A stretch of 64,000 nucleotides of DNA, taken from the NCBI GenBank assembly GCA_963663845.2, contig OY760650.2:1302001-1366000 (forward strand), in the 5' to 3' direction. The position numbers and the translations under genes are program-made. Positions within the stretch are counted from its first letter, which is position 1. Each line of letters begins with the position of its first letter. Below the pieces are notes generated by a model that did no database searches, had not been told where the DNA came from, and saw nothing but the letters and a program-made list of their open reading frames with translations. Below, piece after piece: positions 18,754 to 29,303 of this stretch. The stretch comes from Versatilivorator sp963663845. Lineage in GTDB: Bacteria; Acidobacteriota; Terriglobia; Versatilivoradales; Versatilivoraceae.

Positions 18754-18959
18754 CCCGGGAGCGCGGGCGTCTCGCCCGCATGCTATGGCGTTGCGAACCG
18801 CTCCGTTTCCCTGCGATGGGGCAGCCTGCCACCCCGCCGGCGGGAACGGCACGGGCTCGGCCGAAGCAGGGTGCTGGCGTCTTTGCCGGTCGAGCCGGGT
18901 GGAAGAGATGGGTAAGGCTGTGCCAGTGTTGCGCGGGCGGGACGCCCGCGCTCCCGGGT
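18754..18959 (+). repeat. Palindromic-ended dispersed element (copy A)
   Basis: About 206 bases bounded by inverted copies of GGGAGCGCGGGCG. Each end can itself fold, because GCGGGCG and CGCCCGC lie a few bases apart. The interior is shared with copies at 29048-29223 (continued at 31138-31164), 54270-54473 and 55177-55380. Homology continues beyond the right end (CATCCCATGACGGCGTCGCA region), as in copy C. It resembles a MITE or REP-type non-autonomous element; no transposase is encoded. Confidence 0.75.
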
Positions 18960-19090
18960 GGGCCTTCATCCCATGACGGCGTCGCAGCCAAGCAGGTCCA
19001 TTGGAATTCGTGTCTATTCGTGGTTCGTCTTTAATGACGATTGGGTGTATCACTCTCCTATGATCCGCACGGCAGCGTGGAGACCGGGCC

Positions 19091-20968
<1,878 letters not shown>

Positions 20969-21294
20969 GGATCGCGCCTGCTCTCATCAGTATAGGGTCT
21001 GAACGGTCATTTTCCATGAGGTCGGGGCGGCTGGGGCATAATAGGGACTTCGGGAGGAAGGCCGGGACGCTTCTCGATCGTCCGGCAGGGGCGGCCCCGG
21101 AGTCATCCGGCGGCGGGCAGCGACATGCGCCGGCTCCGGGGGCGGGCCGGGCGATGGCCCCGGCCAGGATCGGTACAAGCTTCCCCGGTCTTTCCGATCG
21201 CAGTCGGAATGTGGCCGCTGGTGCGTTATATAATCCCGTTGGTCCGAGCCCCTTTGGACTTGAACACGGCATCGGCCTATAAGACCGCCCAGCT
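20969..21294. other. Divergent regulatory region between kinase and regulator genes
   Basis: A 326-base gap with no convincing gene. On the plus strand a perfect TATAAT is at 21229-21234, and on the minus strand TATTAT is at 21038-21043; both are suitably placed to serve as -10 boxes of the divergent genes. No clear LytTR-type direct-repeat pair was identified by eye. Confidence 0.5.
21229..21234 (+). promoter_or_regulatory. Candidate -10 box for the LytTR regulator
   Basis: A perfect TATAAT located 60 bases upstream of the regulator start. No good TTGACA-like -35 box lies at the normal 16-18 base distance, so the promoter may be weak or activator-dependent. Confidence 0.35.
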
Positions 21295-22056
21295 ATGCGC
21301 GCTAAAACCCTTCGAACGCTGGTGGTGGAAGACGAACCCGTTTCCCGGCGGGTGCTGCTGGAGGATCTTGCCGAGATGGATGACATCTCGGTGGTCGGCG
21401 AAGCCGAAAACGGCCAGCAGGCCCTCCAGCAAATCGAAAAGCTGCGGCCGGACCTGGTCCTGCTCGACATCCAGATGCCCGTGATGGACGGCTTCCAGAT
21501 GCTGCGGCAACTCCGGGGGCCGCTGCCCTCCATCATCTTCGTGACTGCCTACAGCCAGCATGCCCTCAACGCCTTTGAGGTGGGCGCGGTCGACTACCTG
21601 CTGAAGCCGGTAAGCCCCGATCGGCTGCAGACGGCCGTCGAGCGCGCCCAGGCGGCCCTGGGCAATCGGCAGGAAGCCGTGGAACGGGTCGCTCAAACGC
21701 TGGGGGCGGCCACGGCCGGGGAAGTGCGCGGGGTGGTGAAGATCGTGGCCAGGAAGGGCGAGGACTACTATCTGCTGGATCCGGATGAAGTCTTTGCCTT
21801 CCAGGCCGACCGTGAAATCGTCTGGATCAGGACCCGCGACAGGAGCTACATGGCCACCCAGACCCTCCAGGCCATCGACGAGCGCTTCAGCGGCGCCCGG
21901 TTTCAACGGGTCCATCGCAGCGTTCTGGTCAACCTCGACAAGGTTCGCAGGATCAGCCCTCTCAGCAGCCAGCGCTGGCTGCTGACCCTCACCAACGGGC
22001 TGGAGTACACCGTAAGCAAGCGGCAGACTCCCCTGCTCAGGGACATGCTGCGGTAG
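21295..22056 (+). CDS. LytTR-family response regulator
   Basis: A 253-residue regulator: an N-terminal receiver domain (VVEDEP acidic pocket, phospho-acceptor Asp in VLLDIQMPVMDG, conserved Lys in YLLKPV) followed by a LytTR DNA-binding domain (ADREIVWIRTRDRSYMATQTL, then FQRVHRSVLVNLDKV). This architecture matches LytR/YehT/AlgR regulators, which bind direct repeats upstream of their targets. It is divergently arranged with the LytS-like kinase. The next gene, on the opposite strand, ends only 10 bases after its stop. Confidence 0.92.
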   Translation: MRAKTLRTLVVEDEPVSRRVLLEDLAEMDDISVVGEAENGQQALQQIEKLRPDLVLLDIQMPVMDGFQMLRQLRGPLPSIIFVTAYSQHALNAFEVGAVDYLLKPVSPDRLQTAVERAQAALGNRQEAVERVAQTLGAATAGEVRGVVKIVARKGEDYYLLDPDEVFAFQADREIVWIRTRDRSYMATQTLQAIDERFSGARFQRVHRSVLVNLDKVRRISPLSSQRWLLTLTNGLEYTVSKRQTPLLRDMLR

Positions 22057-22066
22057 GCCGTCCGCC

Positions 22067-23524
22067 TCAGGCCAGAACTTCCTGGATGGGGCGGCCGCCC
22101 AGGTCGGTGAGGCGCTTGAGGCGTCCCGCGTGGTAGTAGGTGAGGCGCATGTCGTCCAGACCCATCAGGCGCAGGATGGTGGCGTGCAGGTCGTGCAGGT
22201 GGTAGACGTTCTCGGCGGCCTTGATGCCCAGCTCGTCGGTGTTGCCGACCACCGTGCCGCCCTTGATCCCCCCGCCGGCGAACCACATCACCATGGCTTC
22301 CTTGTTGTGGTCGCGGCCGGGGTTGGAACGGAAGAAGGACATGGAATTGTCGGCGGTGCGTCCGAACTCGCCGCCCCAGACCAGCAGGGTCTGGTCCAGC
22401 AGGCCCCGCTGCTTCAGGTCTTTCAGGAGGGCAGCGACCGGTCGGTCGGTTTCATAGCCGCGCATTCGATGCTCGGCGGCGATGTTCTCGTGGGAGTCCC
22501 AGCCGCTGCAGTAGAGCTGCACGAAGCGCACCCCGCGCTCCACCAGGCGACGGGCCATCAGGCACTTGCGGGCCATGGGCTCGGTGATCCGGTCGTTGAG
22601 CCCGTAGAGCTCCTTGGTCTTCTCCGACTCGCTGTCGATGTCCAGGGCCCCCGGGACGGCGAACTGCATGCGGAAGGCCAGCTCGTAGTTCTTCATGCGG
22701 GTCAGCAGGCCGCTGTTGGAGGGGTCCGACTCCAGGTAGGGCTCGTTGAGCTCGTTCAGGAGCTTGACGCTGGCCGCCTGCTCCTCGCGCCCCGTGCCCG
22801 CGGGGGGCTGCAGGTCCACGATGGGAACGCCGTCGGGGTTGAGCATGGTGCCGTGGCAGGCCGCCGGCAGATAGGCGTTGGAGTAGTTGACCGCGCCTCC
22901 CGAAATGCCGCGCCGCCGGTCGGGCAGCACCACGAAGGAGGGCAGGTTCCGGTTCTCGCTGCCCAGTCCGTAGACCAGCCAGGAGCCCACCGAGGGACTT
23001 CCCGGAATGGAGACCCCGGTGTTCATCAGGAAGCAGCCCGCCGGATGGTTGTGGGAATCGGTGTGCAGCGACCGGACCACCGCGATGTCGTCCACGCAGG
23101 TCGAGAGGTGGGGAAAGATGTCCGAAACCTCCATGCCGCACTGCCCGTGCCTGGCGAACTTGAAGGGGCTGCCCACGTAGATGCGCTTCTCCATGCTGCC
23201 GTAGATCCGGGTGACCGGCGTGCCGTGGTGCTTGTCCAGAGCGGGCTTGGGGTCGAAGGTGTCCATCTGGCTGGGCGCGCCTTCCATGAAGAGGAAGATG
23301 CAGGACTTGGCCTTGCTCTCGAAGTGGGGGGCCTTGGGCAGCAGGGGGTCCTCGAGCCGGGGGCGGGCGGCGCCAAGAGTGTCGTCGAAGAGCAGCGAGG
23401 ACAGGGCCAGGCTTCCCACGCCGCGGCCGAACCGGAAGAGGAAGTCCCGGCGCCCCAACCCGCCCAGGCGAGGATCGGGGCCGGGCTCGACCTGTCCGCA
23501 GAAATTGAACTCAGGTTTCGGCAT
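22067..23524 (-). CDS. DUF1501-family exported protein
   Basis: A 485-residue protein of the DUF1501 family (sulfatase/alkaline-phosphatase-like fold), common in Planctomycetes and Acidobacteriota. An N-terminal twin-arginine-like signal is visible (GRRDFLFRFGRGVGSLALS). Family segments include FLFMEGAPSQMDTFDPKP, SHNHPAGCFLMNTG, GRDHNKEAMVMWFAGGGIKGG and, near the end, YHLHDLHATILRLMGLD. The start at 23524 places the Tat-type motif at residue 25. It is 34 bases downstream of the DUF1553/cytochrome protein; these two gene types are typically found as an operon. The biochemical role is unknown, possibly oxidative or hydrolytic work on complex polysaccharides. Confidence 0.9.
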   Translation of the reverse strand: MPKPEFNFCGQVEPGPDPRLGGLGRRDFLFRFGRGVGSLALSSLLFDDTLGAARPRLEDPLLPKAPHFESKAKSCIFLFMEGAPSQMDTFDPKPALDKHHGTPVTRIYGSMEKRIYVGSPFKFARHGQCGMEVSDIFPHLSTCVDDIAVVRSLHTDSHNHPAGCFLMNTGVSIPGSPSVGSWLVYGLGSENRNLPSFVVLPDRRRGISGGAVNYSNAYLPAACHGTMLNPDGVPIVDLQPPAGTGREEQAASVKLLNELNEPYLESDPSNSGLLTRMKNYELAFRMQFAVPGALDIDSESEKTKELYGLNDRITEPMARKCLMARRLVERGVRFVQLYCSGWDSHENIAAEHRMRGYETDRPVAALLKDLKQRGLLDQTLLVWGGEFGRTADNSMSFFRSNPGRDHNKEAMVMWFAGGGIKGGTVVGNTDELGIKAAENVYHLHDLHATILRLMGLDDMRLTYYHAGRLKRLTDLGGRPIQEVLA

Positions 23525-23558
23525 CGGGAACTCCTTTTCGATTCCGTTGCCCTTCAGG

Positions 23559-26105
23559 CTATTCCAGGAACACGAATTCGTTCATGTTGAACAGCACCAG
23601 GCAGAGGCCGGCCAGCGAAAATTTTCGGGAACCTGCTCGAGACGAGGTTGTCCCTTCCTCGCCGGCGGCGCCCGCAAGGGAAATCGTCTTCAGGGTCAAC
23701 TCGCGGCTCTCGCCGGGCAGGTTCCCGCTCCCACCCAGGAAGGACAGGCATTTTTGCCGTTCGGCCGGGGAGGGCGGCCGCTGCAGGGTGAGCTGGAAGG
23801 CCCGTTCGATCTGCCGCTCGGGATCCTTCCCCACCTCTCCGACGATGCGGCGGGCCATGGCCCGGCTCTGCTGGTGGGAGAAGTCGCTGTTGAAGAGGGC
23901 GAACACCTGCGGAGTCACCGTGGTCACTCCCCGCACGGGGCAGGTCTCCTGGATATTGGGCCCGTCGAAGGCGCTGATCATGGGAGACTGCAGCGAGCGG
24001 CACTGGAGCATGTAGACGGTCCGGCGGTTGCGGTCCTCGACCGGAGAGGGCTCCCACCAGGTGCCGGCCCGGTCCATCACCTCCTGGTCGATCCTGGGAA
24101 AGAAGGGCGGGCCTCCCTTCAGGACATTCAGCTCGCCGCTGACCGCCAGCAGGCTGTCTCGAATGACCTCGGCCTCCAGGCGAATGGGACTGCGCTTCCA
24201 CAGGTAGCGGTTGGCGCTGTCGATCTCCTGGTAGGACTCCCAGCGGGGATGGCGCAGGGACTGCTGGTAGGTGCTCGACTGCAGAATCAGGCGGTGGACC
24301 GCCTTCACGCTCCACCCGCTCCGGATGAACTTCCAGGCCAGCCAGTCGATGAGCTCGGGATGGCGGGTCCCGCCTCCGTTCTTCCCCAGGTCGCTGGGTT
24401 GGGGAACCAGCCCCGTGCCGAAGTGGTACTGCCAGATGCGGTTCACCATCACCCTGGCGGTGAGCGGGTTGTCGGGACTGCCGATCCACTCGGCCAGCAC
24501 CTTGCGCCGGCTGGACAATCCCTCCAGGTTCACCGGATCGGTGTGCCCCGTCACCGCGCTGAGAAAGCCCGGCTGCACTTCCTCGCCTCTCAAGAGGTAG
24601 TTGCCGCCCTTCAGCACGTAGGTGCCCACCGTGTCCCGCAGGGGGGAATCGGAAGCCGTGAAGGCCAGGGGCTTGAAATAGCCCGGGTTGTTGGGATTGG
24701 CGAAGCGGGTGGTCTGCTTGCGCAGCAACTGGTAGAGGTCCTGCTCCTCCTTGCTGAAGAGCACCCCATCCTTCATGGCCCATCGCAGGTCGGTGTCGGT
24801 GATGTCCAGGGCCCAGTCCTTGAGATCCTGGGCCATGACCGGCGGGCGGTGGGCCTTCATGCGGGCCTTGAACTCCGCCTTCTTTTGCTCCCCCAGGGCC
24901 TTTCGGGATTCCAGGACGGCGTCCCAGGCGGCGGCCTTCTCCTTCCAGACCTCGGGCTGCCGGCCGGCCAGCTCGAACTCGGTAAAGGGAAGGGGCGCGG
25001 CCTTGAGCAGCAGCGGGGCGAAGAAGGCCTCCAGCCGGTAGTAGTCGCGAGTGGGAATGGGGTCGTACTTGTGGTCGTGGCAGCGGGCGCATCCCAGGGT
25101 CATGCCCAGGAAGACCGAACCGGTGGTCCCGACCACGTCGTTGAGAACGTCCCGGCGCCGCTCCGGACCCCTGTCCCGCTGCACCGGAATCCACTGGTAG
25201 AGGAACCCGGTTCCCAGCTTGGCCTCGTCCCCGTAGTGGCGGTAGGCGTCGCCGGCGATCTGCTCCTTGATGAACCGGTCGTAGGGTCGATCCTGGTTGA
25301 AAGCCCGGATCACGTAGTCGCGGTATCGCCACAGGTGGGAGCGGGCATCGTCGGTCGACTCTCCCCCGGTGTCGGCGTAGCGCACCAGGTCCAGCCAGTG
25401 CCGGCCCCAGCGGACGCCGTAGTCGCGACGGGAGAGCAGGCTCTCGATCTCCCGGCCATAGGCCTCGGAGGACGGGTCCGCCAGAAAGCGTTCGGCTTCC
25501 TCCGGAGTGGGCGGCAGCCCGATCAAACCGAAATAGAGACGCCGCAGGCGGGCCCGGTCGGAGGCGGGCGGCGCCGGAACCATTCCCTTCTCCTCCAGCC
25601 CGGCCAGGATGAAGGCGTCCACCCCGTTCCTGACCCAGGGCTTGTGGCGCACCTCGGGCAGCGCAGGCTCGGCCAGGGGCGTCCAGGGCCAGGCGAGCGA
25701 CGGCTCCCCGGCCCCGCCGGCGGCTGCCGCCGGCAGTTCGTCGATCCATTGGGAGATGGCTGCGATGTCGGCTTCCGGCAGCGGACTGCCGGTCAGGGGC
25801 ATGCGGGGTTGCTTTTCGCCCTTGAGGTACTGGATGAGAGGGCTGGCGCCGCTCTGCCCGGCCAGCACCGCCGGACCCGACAGGGCGCCTCCCTTCAGGA
25901 CGTCGGCCAGGCTCTCCAGCGCCAGTCCGCTCTGGCGGGTCTCGCCGTCGTGGCAGGCAAGGCAGTTGCGGCTCAGGATGGGCCGGATCTCGCGCTGAAA
26001 GCGTTCCTGCGACTCCGGCGGGACGGCGGCCCCCTCGCCGGCGGCGGGAAGCGCCAGCAGCGGCAAAAGACAGGAAACCAGCAGAACTCGCAACCAGACG
26101 GTCAT
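23559..26105 (-). CDS. Planctomycete-type cytochrome c / DUF1549 / DUF1553 protein
   Basis: An 848-residue exported protein. After a signal peptide (residues 1-23) comes a planctomycete-cytochrome domain with a haem motif CLACH at residues 48-52. DUF1549 follows (WGRHWLDLVRYADT), with a second CARCH-type motif (GCARCHDHKYDPI), then the DUF1553 domain (NPLTARVMVNRIWQYHFG, LQCRSLQSPM). The frame extends upstream of 26105, but that part is unlike the family. No good ribosome site precedes the ATG at 26105, so the start is likely but not certain. It is adjacent to the DUF1501 gene; together they form a widespread, biochemically uncharacterised periplasmic pair. Confidence 0.88.
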   Translation of the reverse strand: MTVWLRVLLVSCLLPLLALPAAGEGAAVPPESQERFQREIRPILSRNCLACHDGETRQSGLALESLADVLKGGALSGPAVLAGQSGASPLIQYLKGEKQPRMPLTGSPLPEADIAAISQWIDELPAAAAGGAGEPSLAWPWTPLAEPALPEVRHKPWVRNGVDAFILAGLEEKGMVPAPPASDRARLRRLYFGLIGLPPTPEEAERFLADPSSEAYGREIESLLSRRDYGVRWGRHWLDLVRYADTGGESTDDARSHLWRYRDYVIRAFNQDRPYDRFIKEQIAGDAYRHYGDEAKLGTGFLYQWIPVQRDRGPERRRDVLNDVVGTTGSVFLGMTLGCARCHDHKYDPIPTRDYYRLEAFFAPLLLKAAPLPFTEFELAGRQPEVWKEKAAAWDAVLESRKALGEQKKAEFKARMKAHRPPVMAQDLKDWALDITDTDLRWAMKDGVLFSKEEQDLYQLLRKQTTRFANPNNPGYFKPLAFTASDSPLRDTVGTYVLKGGNYLLRGEEVQPGFLSAVTGHTDPVNLEGLSSRRKVLAEWIGSPDNPLTARVMVNRIWQYHFGTGLVPQPSDLGKNGGGTRHPELIDWLAWKFIRSGWSVKAVHRLILQSSTYQQSLRHPRWESYQEIDSANRYLWKRSPIRLEAEVIRDSLLAVSGELNVLKGGPPFFPRIDQEVMDRAGTWWEPSPVEDRNRRTVYMLQCRSLQSPMISAFDGPNIQETCPVRGVTTVTPQVFALFNSDFSHQQSRAMARRIVGEVGKDPERQIERAFQLTLQRPPSPAERQKCLSFLGGSGNLPGESRELTLKTISLAGAAGEEGTTSSRAGSRKFSLAGLCLVLFNMNEFVFLE

Positions 26106-26371
26106 GTGGCGGTAAGAACCCCGGGGGAAGACGGACTTTGTCGGATGGGTCACGTTACCTCTACGGGCCCGGAAAGTCAACCTCGACGACGGCTCAACGA
26201 CGGCGCCTCGACGCAGGCAGTGTCTCATTTCGTTCCTCGAATTACGGGTCAAGGAAATCGTGGGGCGGTGGACTTGTGACGCTCGGCCCACTCGGAGCAC
26301 CCCTCTATCCCTGCATTTCTCGCCAAAAGGCGTGGTCACGGCCAACTGCGGCGCCTTGCTGCGGCGTGATT

Positions 26372-26998
26372 TCATGCCGTTGGCCTGCGTGACAGGTCCA
26401 GATGAGCGGGAGGGCGATAGGGAGCAAGCTCGTGCCCGGGCCGAGACGGCTCCATGAAGGTTATGGAATCGTAGAAATCGTCCAATGCAACAAATAAACC
26501 GTTCTCTTCCGCCCACTTGCGCATCCGCTGGTTGCAGGAACGTCCCCAGGAAAGAATCTCCACCCGCCAGCCTCGTTTGTGCATTCGCTCCAACGTGCTG
26601 TGAAAGCCAGCGCCCTCCAGGTAGCCTGCGCCGTCGCCGGTCAGAAGCACCACGATACCGGGATCACCGTTGTAGTCGAGCGCATCCTCCAGCATGCGCA
26701 ACTGGAGCAATCGATCGGGCATGTCCTGCTCGCTTCTCTCCTGGTTGCCGCGGTCGAACAACTGAACCGTTACGCCGTTGCGCTCCATCCTGTTCCACAA
26801 CTGACGCATCTCCGGTGGCACTGATCCTGCGGCAATCGCTCTTTCTACCGTTCGGTCCGCCTGGGCCAGGCGAAGAATGTTGTCGAAGTGTATGCGGACG
26901 CGGAAGCGGGCATTGGGCCCTTCATTGCGTTCCTCGGCAAAGCGTTGAGCCTCCAGGAAAATATTTGAATTGTCCCAGTATATGAAAACCTTATCCAT
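26372..26998 (-). CDS. NYN-domain (PIN-like) putative ribonuclease
   Basis: A 208-residue soluble protein. It has the NYN fold signature: an N-terminal hydrophobic strand with WDNSNIF (acidic active-site Asp with Asn), a central VLLTGDGAGYLEGAGF segment (second acidic cluster), and a C-terminal VEILSWGRSCNQRMRKWAEENG strand-helix. These align with the catalytic acids of PIN/NYN RNases of the LabA/DUF88 group. It is a single gene between the cytochrome-type gene and the symporter. RNA degradation or a defence role is possible; nothing in the neighbourhood decides between them. Confidence 0.75.
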   Translation of the reverse strand: MDKVFIYWDNSNIFLEAQRFAEERNEGPNARFRVRIHFDNILRLAQADRTVERAIAAGSVPPEMRQLWNRMERNGVTVQLFDRGNQERSEQDMPDRLLQLRMLEDALDYNGDPGIVVLLTGDGAGYLEGAGFHSTLERMHKRGWRVEILSWGRSCNQRMRKWAEENGLFVALDDFYDSITFMEPSRPGHELAPYRPPAHLDLSRRPTA

Positions 26999-27110
26999 GT
27001 CGGTTCATCTTGCGCCCGTCGTCAAATCGCCCTGAGATATTAGCTTGAACGTCCGATCCCTCGCAAGATGGATCACCCTGCGGCGCAGGGCCATCCCACG
27101 AGGAACCCCA

Positions 27111-27208
27111 TTGTAGGGGCAACCCTTGTGGTTGCCCAGTTGTTCCCGTTCGCCCGGCCGGCGCCGCCTATGGGGCGCCCACAAGGGACGCCCCTACGGT
27201 GAGGGGGG
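27111..27208. repeat. GGGGCAACCC-type dispersed repeat (copy 1)
   Basis: About 100 bases running from TAGGGGCAACCCTTGTGGTT to GGGCGCCCACAAGGGACGCC, so the two ends are imperfect inverted repeats built around ACAAGGG/CCCTTGT. A second copy lies in inverted orientation at 58047-58160. A run of ten G residues follows within 20 bases of this copy. Confidence 0.7.
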
Positions 27209-27278
27209 GGGGTAGCATGGGATAGTCCTGCCCTGTGGCGACCCCGACTTCCGCTGAATTGACGGCACCGCGCCCGCC

Positions 27279-28838
27279 TCAGTCGAGGTCTGCCCGCCCT
27301 CTCCAGATGGTCAGCCCGGCCAGGTCCCCCTGCTTGCGGCTGCCCATCAACAAGCTGGCGACGTAAGCGATGCCGAACAGCAGCAGGTTGGCGAAGGTGC
27401 TGACCCAGAAATTGCCGGGCATGGCCGCGGCCAGCCCCGGGAACAACCCCCTCCCCAGCGGCGTATCCATGAAGAGCCAGCCGGCTACCGAAAGCACGGT
27501 GACGGCGGTGGCCGTCATGGCCGCCCGGCTGTCGACCCGGAGCGTCACGAAACCGACCAGGAACAGGCTGAGCAGTCCGCCGCCCATGACCGAAAGCAGC
27601 ATTCGCTGCAGGTCGTCCAGGGTCTCCGACACCCGGTAGACGTGGATGCCGCAGGCGGTGGCGATCATCACCAGGCTGAACAGCAGGCTCACCAGCTTGC
27701 CCACCCTGCCGTAGTGGAGCGGGTCCCGCCCCTTGACCCAGAGCCTCCTGTAGAAGTCGGTGGTGACGGTGGCGGCGGTGGCGTTGATGCTGGAGTCCAG
27801 GGTGGACATGGCCGAGGCCAGCAGTCCCGAAAGCACGAAGCCGCCCACGCCGGCCGGAACCTGGGTCAGGATGAATCGGGGGAAGACGGCATCGGGTGGC
27901 AGGCCCTCCAGCCCCGTCCCGGGCACCAGCTTGACGTAGACGTAGAGGCAAGTCCCCAGGAACAGGTAGTAGCTCCAGGTCGGCACCGACAGCCAGCAGC
28001 CGATCCAGGCCCCCCGGGCGGCCGCCTTGTCGCTGGCCGCGGCGGCATAGCGCTGCACGTTGGTCTGATCGGTGCCCATCAGGTGCATCAGGATCATGAA
28101 CTCGGCAAACAGGTAGGCCCAGAGGGTCTTCCCCTGCAGGCTCAGGGTGGGATCGCCCAGGTCGAACTTGTTGTCGGCGGCGGCCACCCGAATCAACTCG
28201 GAGAAGCCTCCGGGAATCTGCGAAAGGATGATGGGCAGGCAAACCAGGCCGCCGCCGATCAGGGCGATGCCCTGGAAGACGTCGGTCCAGATCACGGCCC
28301 GGAGGCCGCCCACCACGGTGTAGACCGATACCAGCACGCCTCCGGCCACGATAATGGCCGGCACCGAGTCTTCGCCCGTCCCCAGGATCGACTGGATGGC
28401 CAACGAGACCGTGTAGAGCACCATGCCGGTGCGGATGAAATGAAACAGAATGAAGGCGCCGCCGGCATACATCCGGGCCCAGAGCCCGAACCGCCGTTCC
28501 AGGTACTCGTAGGCCGAGCGCACCCGCGTCGACCGGTACATGGGAATGAACAGGTGGACCGCGATGGCGATGGCGGGGACGTAGCCGAAATGGGAAACGA
28601 AGTTCCGCCAGTTGCCCTCGCCGTAGGCGAAGGCCGGCAGCGCCAGAAAAGTGACCGAGCTGACGATGGTGGCCATCAGCGAGAACCCGATGACCCATCC
28701 CGGCATGGACCTGCCCGCCAGGAAATAGCCTTCGTCGGTCTGGCTGGACCGCGCCGAGCGCACGCCGATCAGCACCAGCACCGCGAAGCTGGCGCCCACC
28801 ACCAGTTGATCCAGCAACCTGATTTCAATGCCGATCAA
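27279..28838 (-). CDS. Sodium/solute symporter (SSS family)
   Basis: A 519-residue polytopic transporter with about 13 hydrophobic helices. SSS-family landmarks are visible: DEGYFLAGRSMPGWVIGFSL near the N-terminus, SAYEYLERRFG, VVGGLRAVIWTDVFQG (the sodium-symporter signature region) and GLLASAMSTLDSSINA in the second half. I chose a TTG start at 28838 because GGAGGG lies 9 bases upstream and the first helix follows at once; an in-frame start at 28931 would add about 30 low-complexity residues. The substrate cannot be told; sugars, sialic acid or carboxylates are possible in this family. Confidence 0.88.
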   Translation of the reverse strand: MIGIEIRLLDQLVVGASFAVLVLIGVRSARSSQTDEGYFLAGRSMPGWVIGFSLMATIVSSVTFLALPAFAYGEGNWRNFVSHFGYVPAIAIAVHLFIPMYRSTRVRSAYEYLERRFGLWARMYAGGAFILFHFIRTGMVLYTVSLAIQSILGTGEDSVPAIIVAGGVLVSVYTVVGGLRAVIWTDVFQGIALIGGGLVCLPIILSQIPGGFSELIRVAAADNKFDLGDPTLSLQGKTLWAYLFAEFMILMHLMGTDQTNVQRYAAAASDKAAARGAWIGCWLSVPTWSYYLFLGTCLYVYVKLVPGTGLEGLPPDAVFPRFILTQVPAGVGGFVLSGLLASAMSTLDSSINATAATVTTDFYRRLWVKGRDPLHYGRVGKLVSLLFSLVMIATACGIHVYRVSETLDDLQRMLLSVMGGGLLSLFLVGFVTLRVDSRAAMTATAVTVLSVAGWLFMDTPLGRGLFPGLAAAMPGNFWVSTFANLLLFGIAYVASLLMGSRKQGDLAGLTIWRGRADLD

Positions 28839-29223
28839 GTTCGTTTTCCCTCCGCCCCGCCCGGAAGACCCGCCGGCGGCGACAACCCCTGCCTTTTGGT
28901 CCAGCCTACCGGAACCCGCAGCCGGATTCAACGCCGTGTCAACATCATCGGGAGGTCACCCACCGCAAGCTTCCCAAAGGGTGCAGGCTGGCTCTCGGAG
29001 AGGTCACCCACCGGAAGCCCCCCACCGCACCATCCGAAGGACACCCCCCGGGAGCGCGGGCGTCCCGCCCGCATCCTCTCCCTCGGGTTGCCGCTCGGTC
29101 TCCCCGCGATGGGGCAGCCGGCTACCCCACCGGCGGGAATCGCATGGAGCCGGCCGAAACGGAGCCTGGCGCCGTTGCCGGTCGAGTCGGGTGGAGGAGA
29201 TGGGCAAGGCTGCGGGAAGATGG
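28839..29223. other. Repeat DNA between the symporter and the group II intron
   Basis: No gene is supported here. From 29048 to 29223 the sequence is the left part of repeat copy B, whose right end lies beyond the intron at 31138-31164. Before it are two short direct repeats containing GAGGTCACCCACCG (about 28952 and 29000). Confidence 0.6.
29048..29223 (+). repeat. Palindromic-ended element copy B, left part, interrupted by the group II intron
   Basis: Begins with the GGGAGCGCGGGCG end and follows copy A through the GATGGGGCAGCC, GGCGGGAA and GGAGATGGGCAAGGCTG segments. It then switches abruptly into group II intron sequence. The missing terminal palindrome resumes on the other side of the intron at 31138-31164, and the right-flank CATCCCATGACAGGGTCACG matches copy A's flank. 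Confidence 0.75.
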
Positions 29224-29303
29224 GTATCGCGGTAGGAATCCGCATTGCTGGGGACCCCCCGCACAGATCCGGACGTGCGCAGCTAGCGCATCCGGCTCCT
29301 CCC

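Larger units (their letters stand above)
18521..19090. other. Repeat-filled intergenic region
   Basis: This gap between the secreted protein and the LytS-like kinase holds three dispersed repeats in series: a GCACAGGAT-type tandem motif (18655-18696), a copy of the roughly 0.2 kb palindromic-ended element (18754-18959), and a CACGAAT-type motif in reverse orientation (18998-19035). Open frames across it encode Arg/Pro-rich low-complexity peptides and are rejected as genes. Confidence 0.7.

Noticed and set aside
18754..18959. Terminal hairpins of the repeat elements as intrinsic terminators
   Set aside because: The same hairpin occurs at both ends of each element in both orientations and lacks a T-run, so a role as element end is more likely.
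28828..29264. Short Arg/Pro-rich frames around 29 kb
   Set aside because: They are translations of the palindromic-ended repeat; the same peptides appear at each repeat copy.
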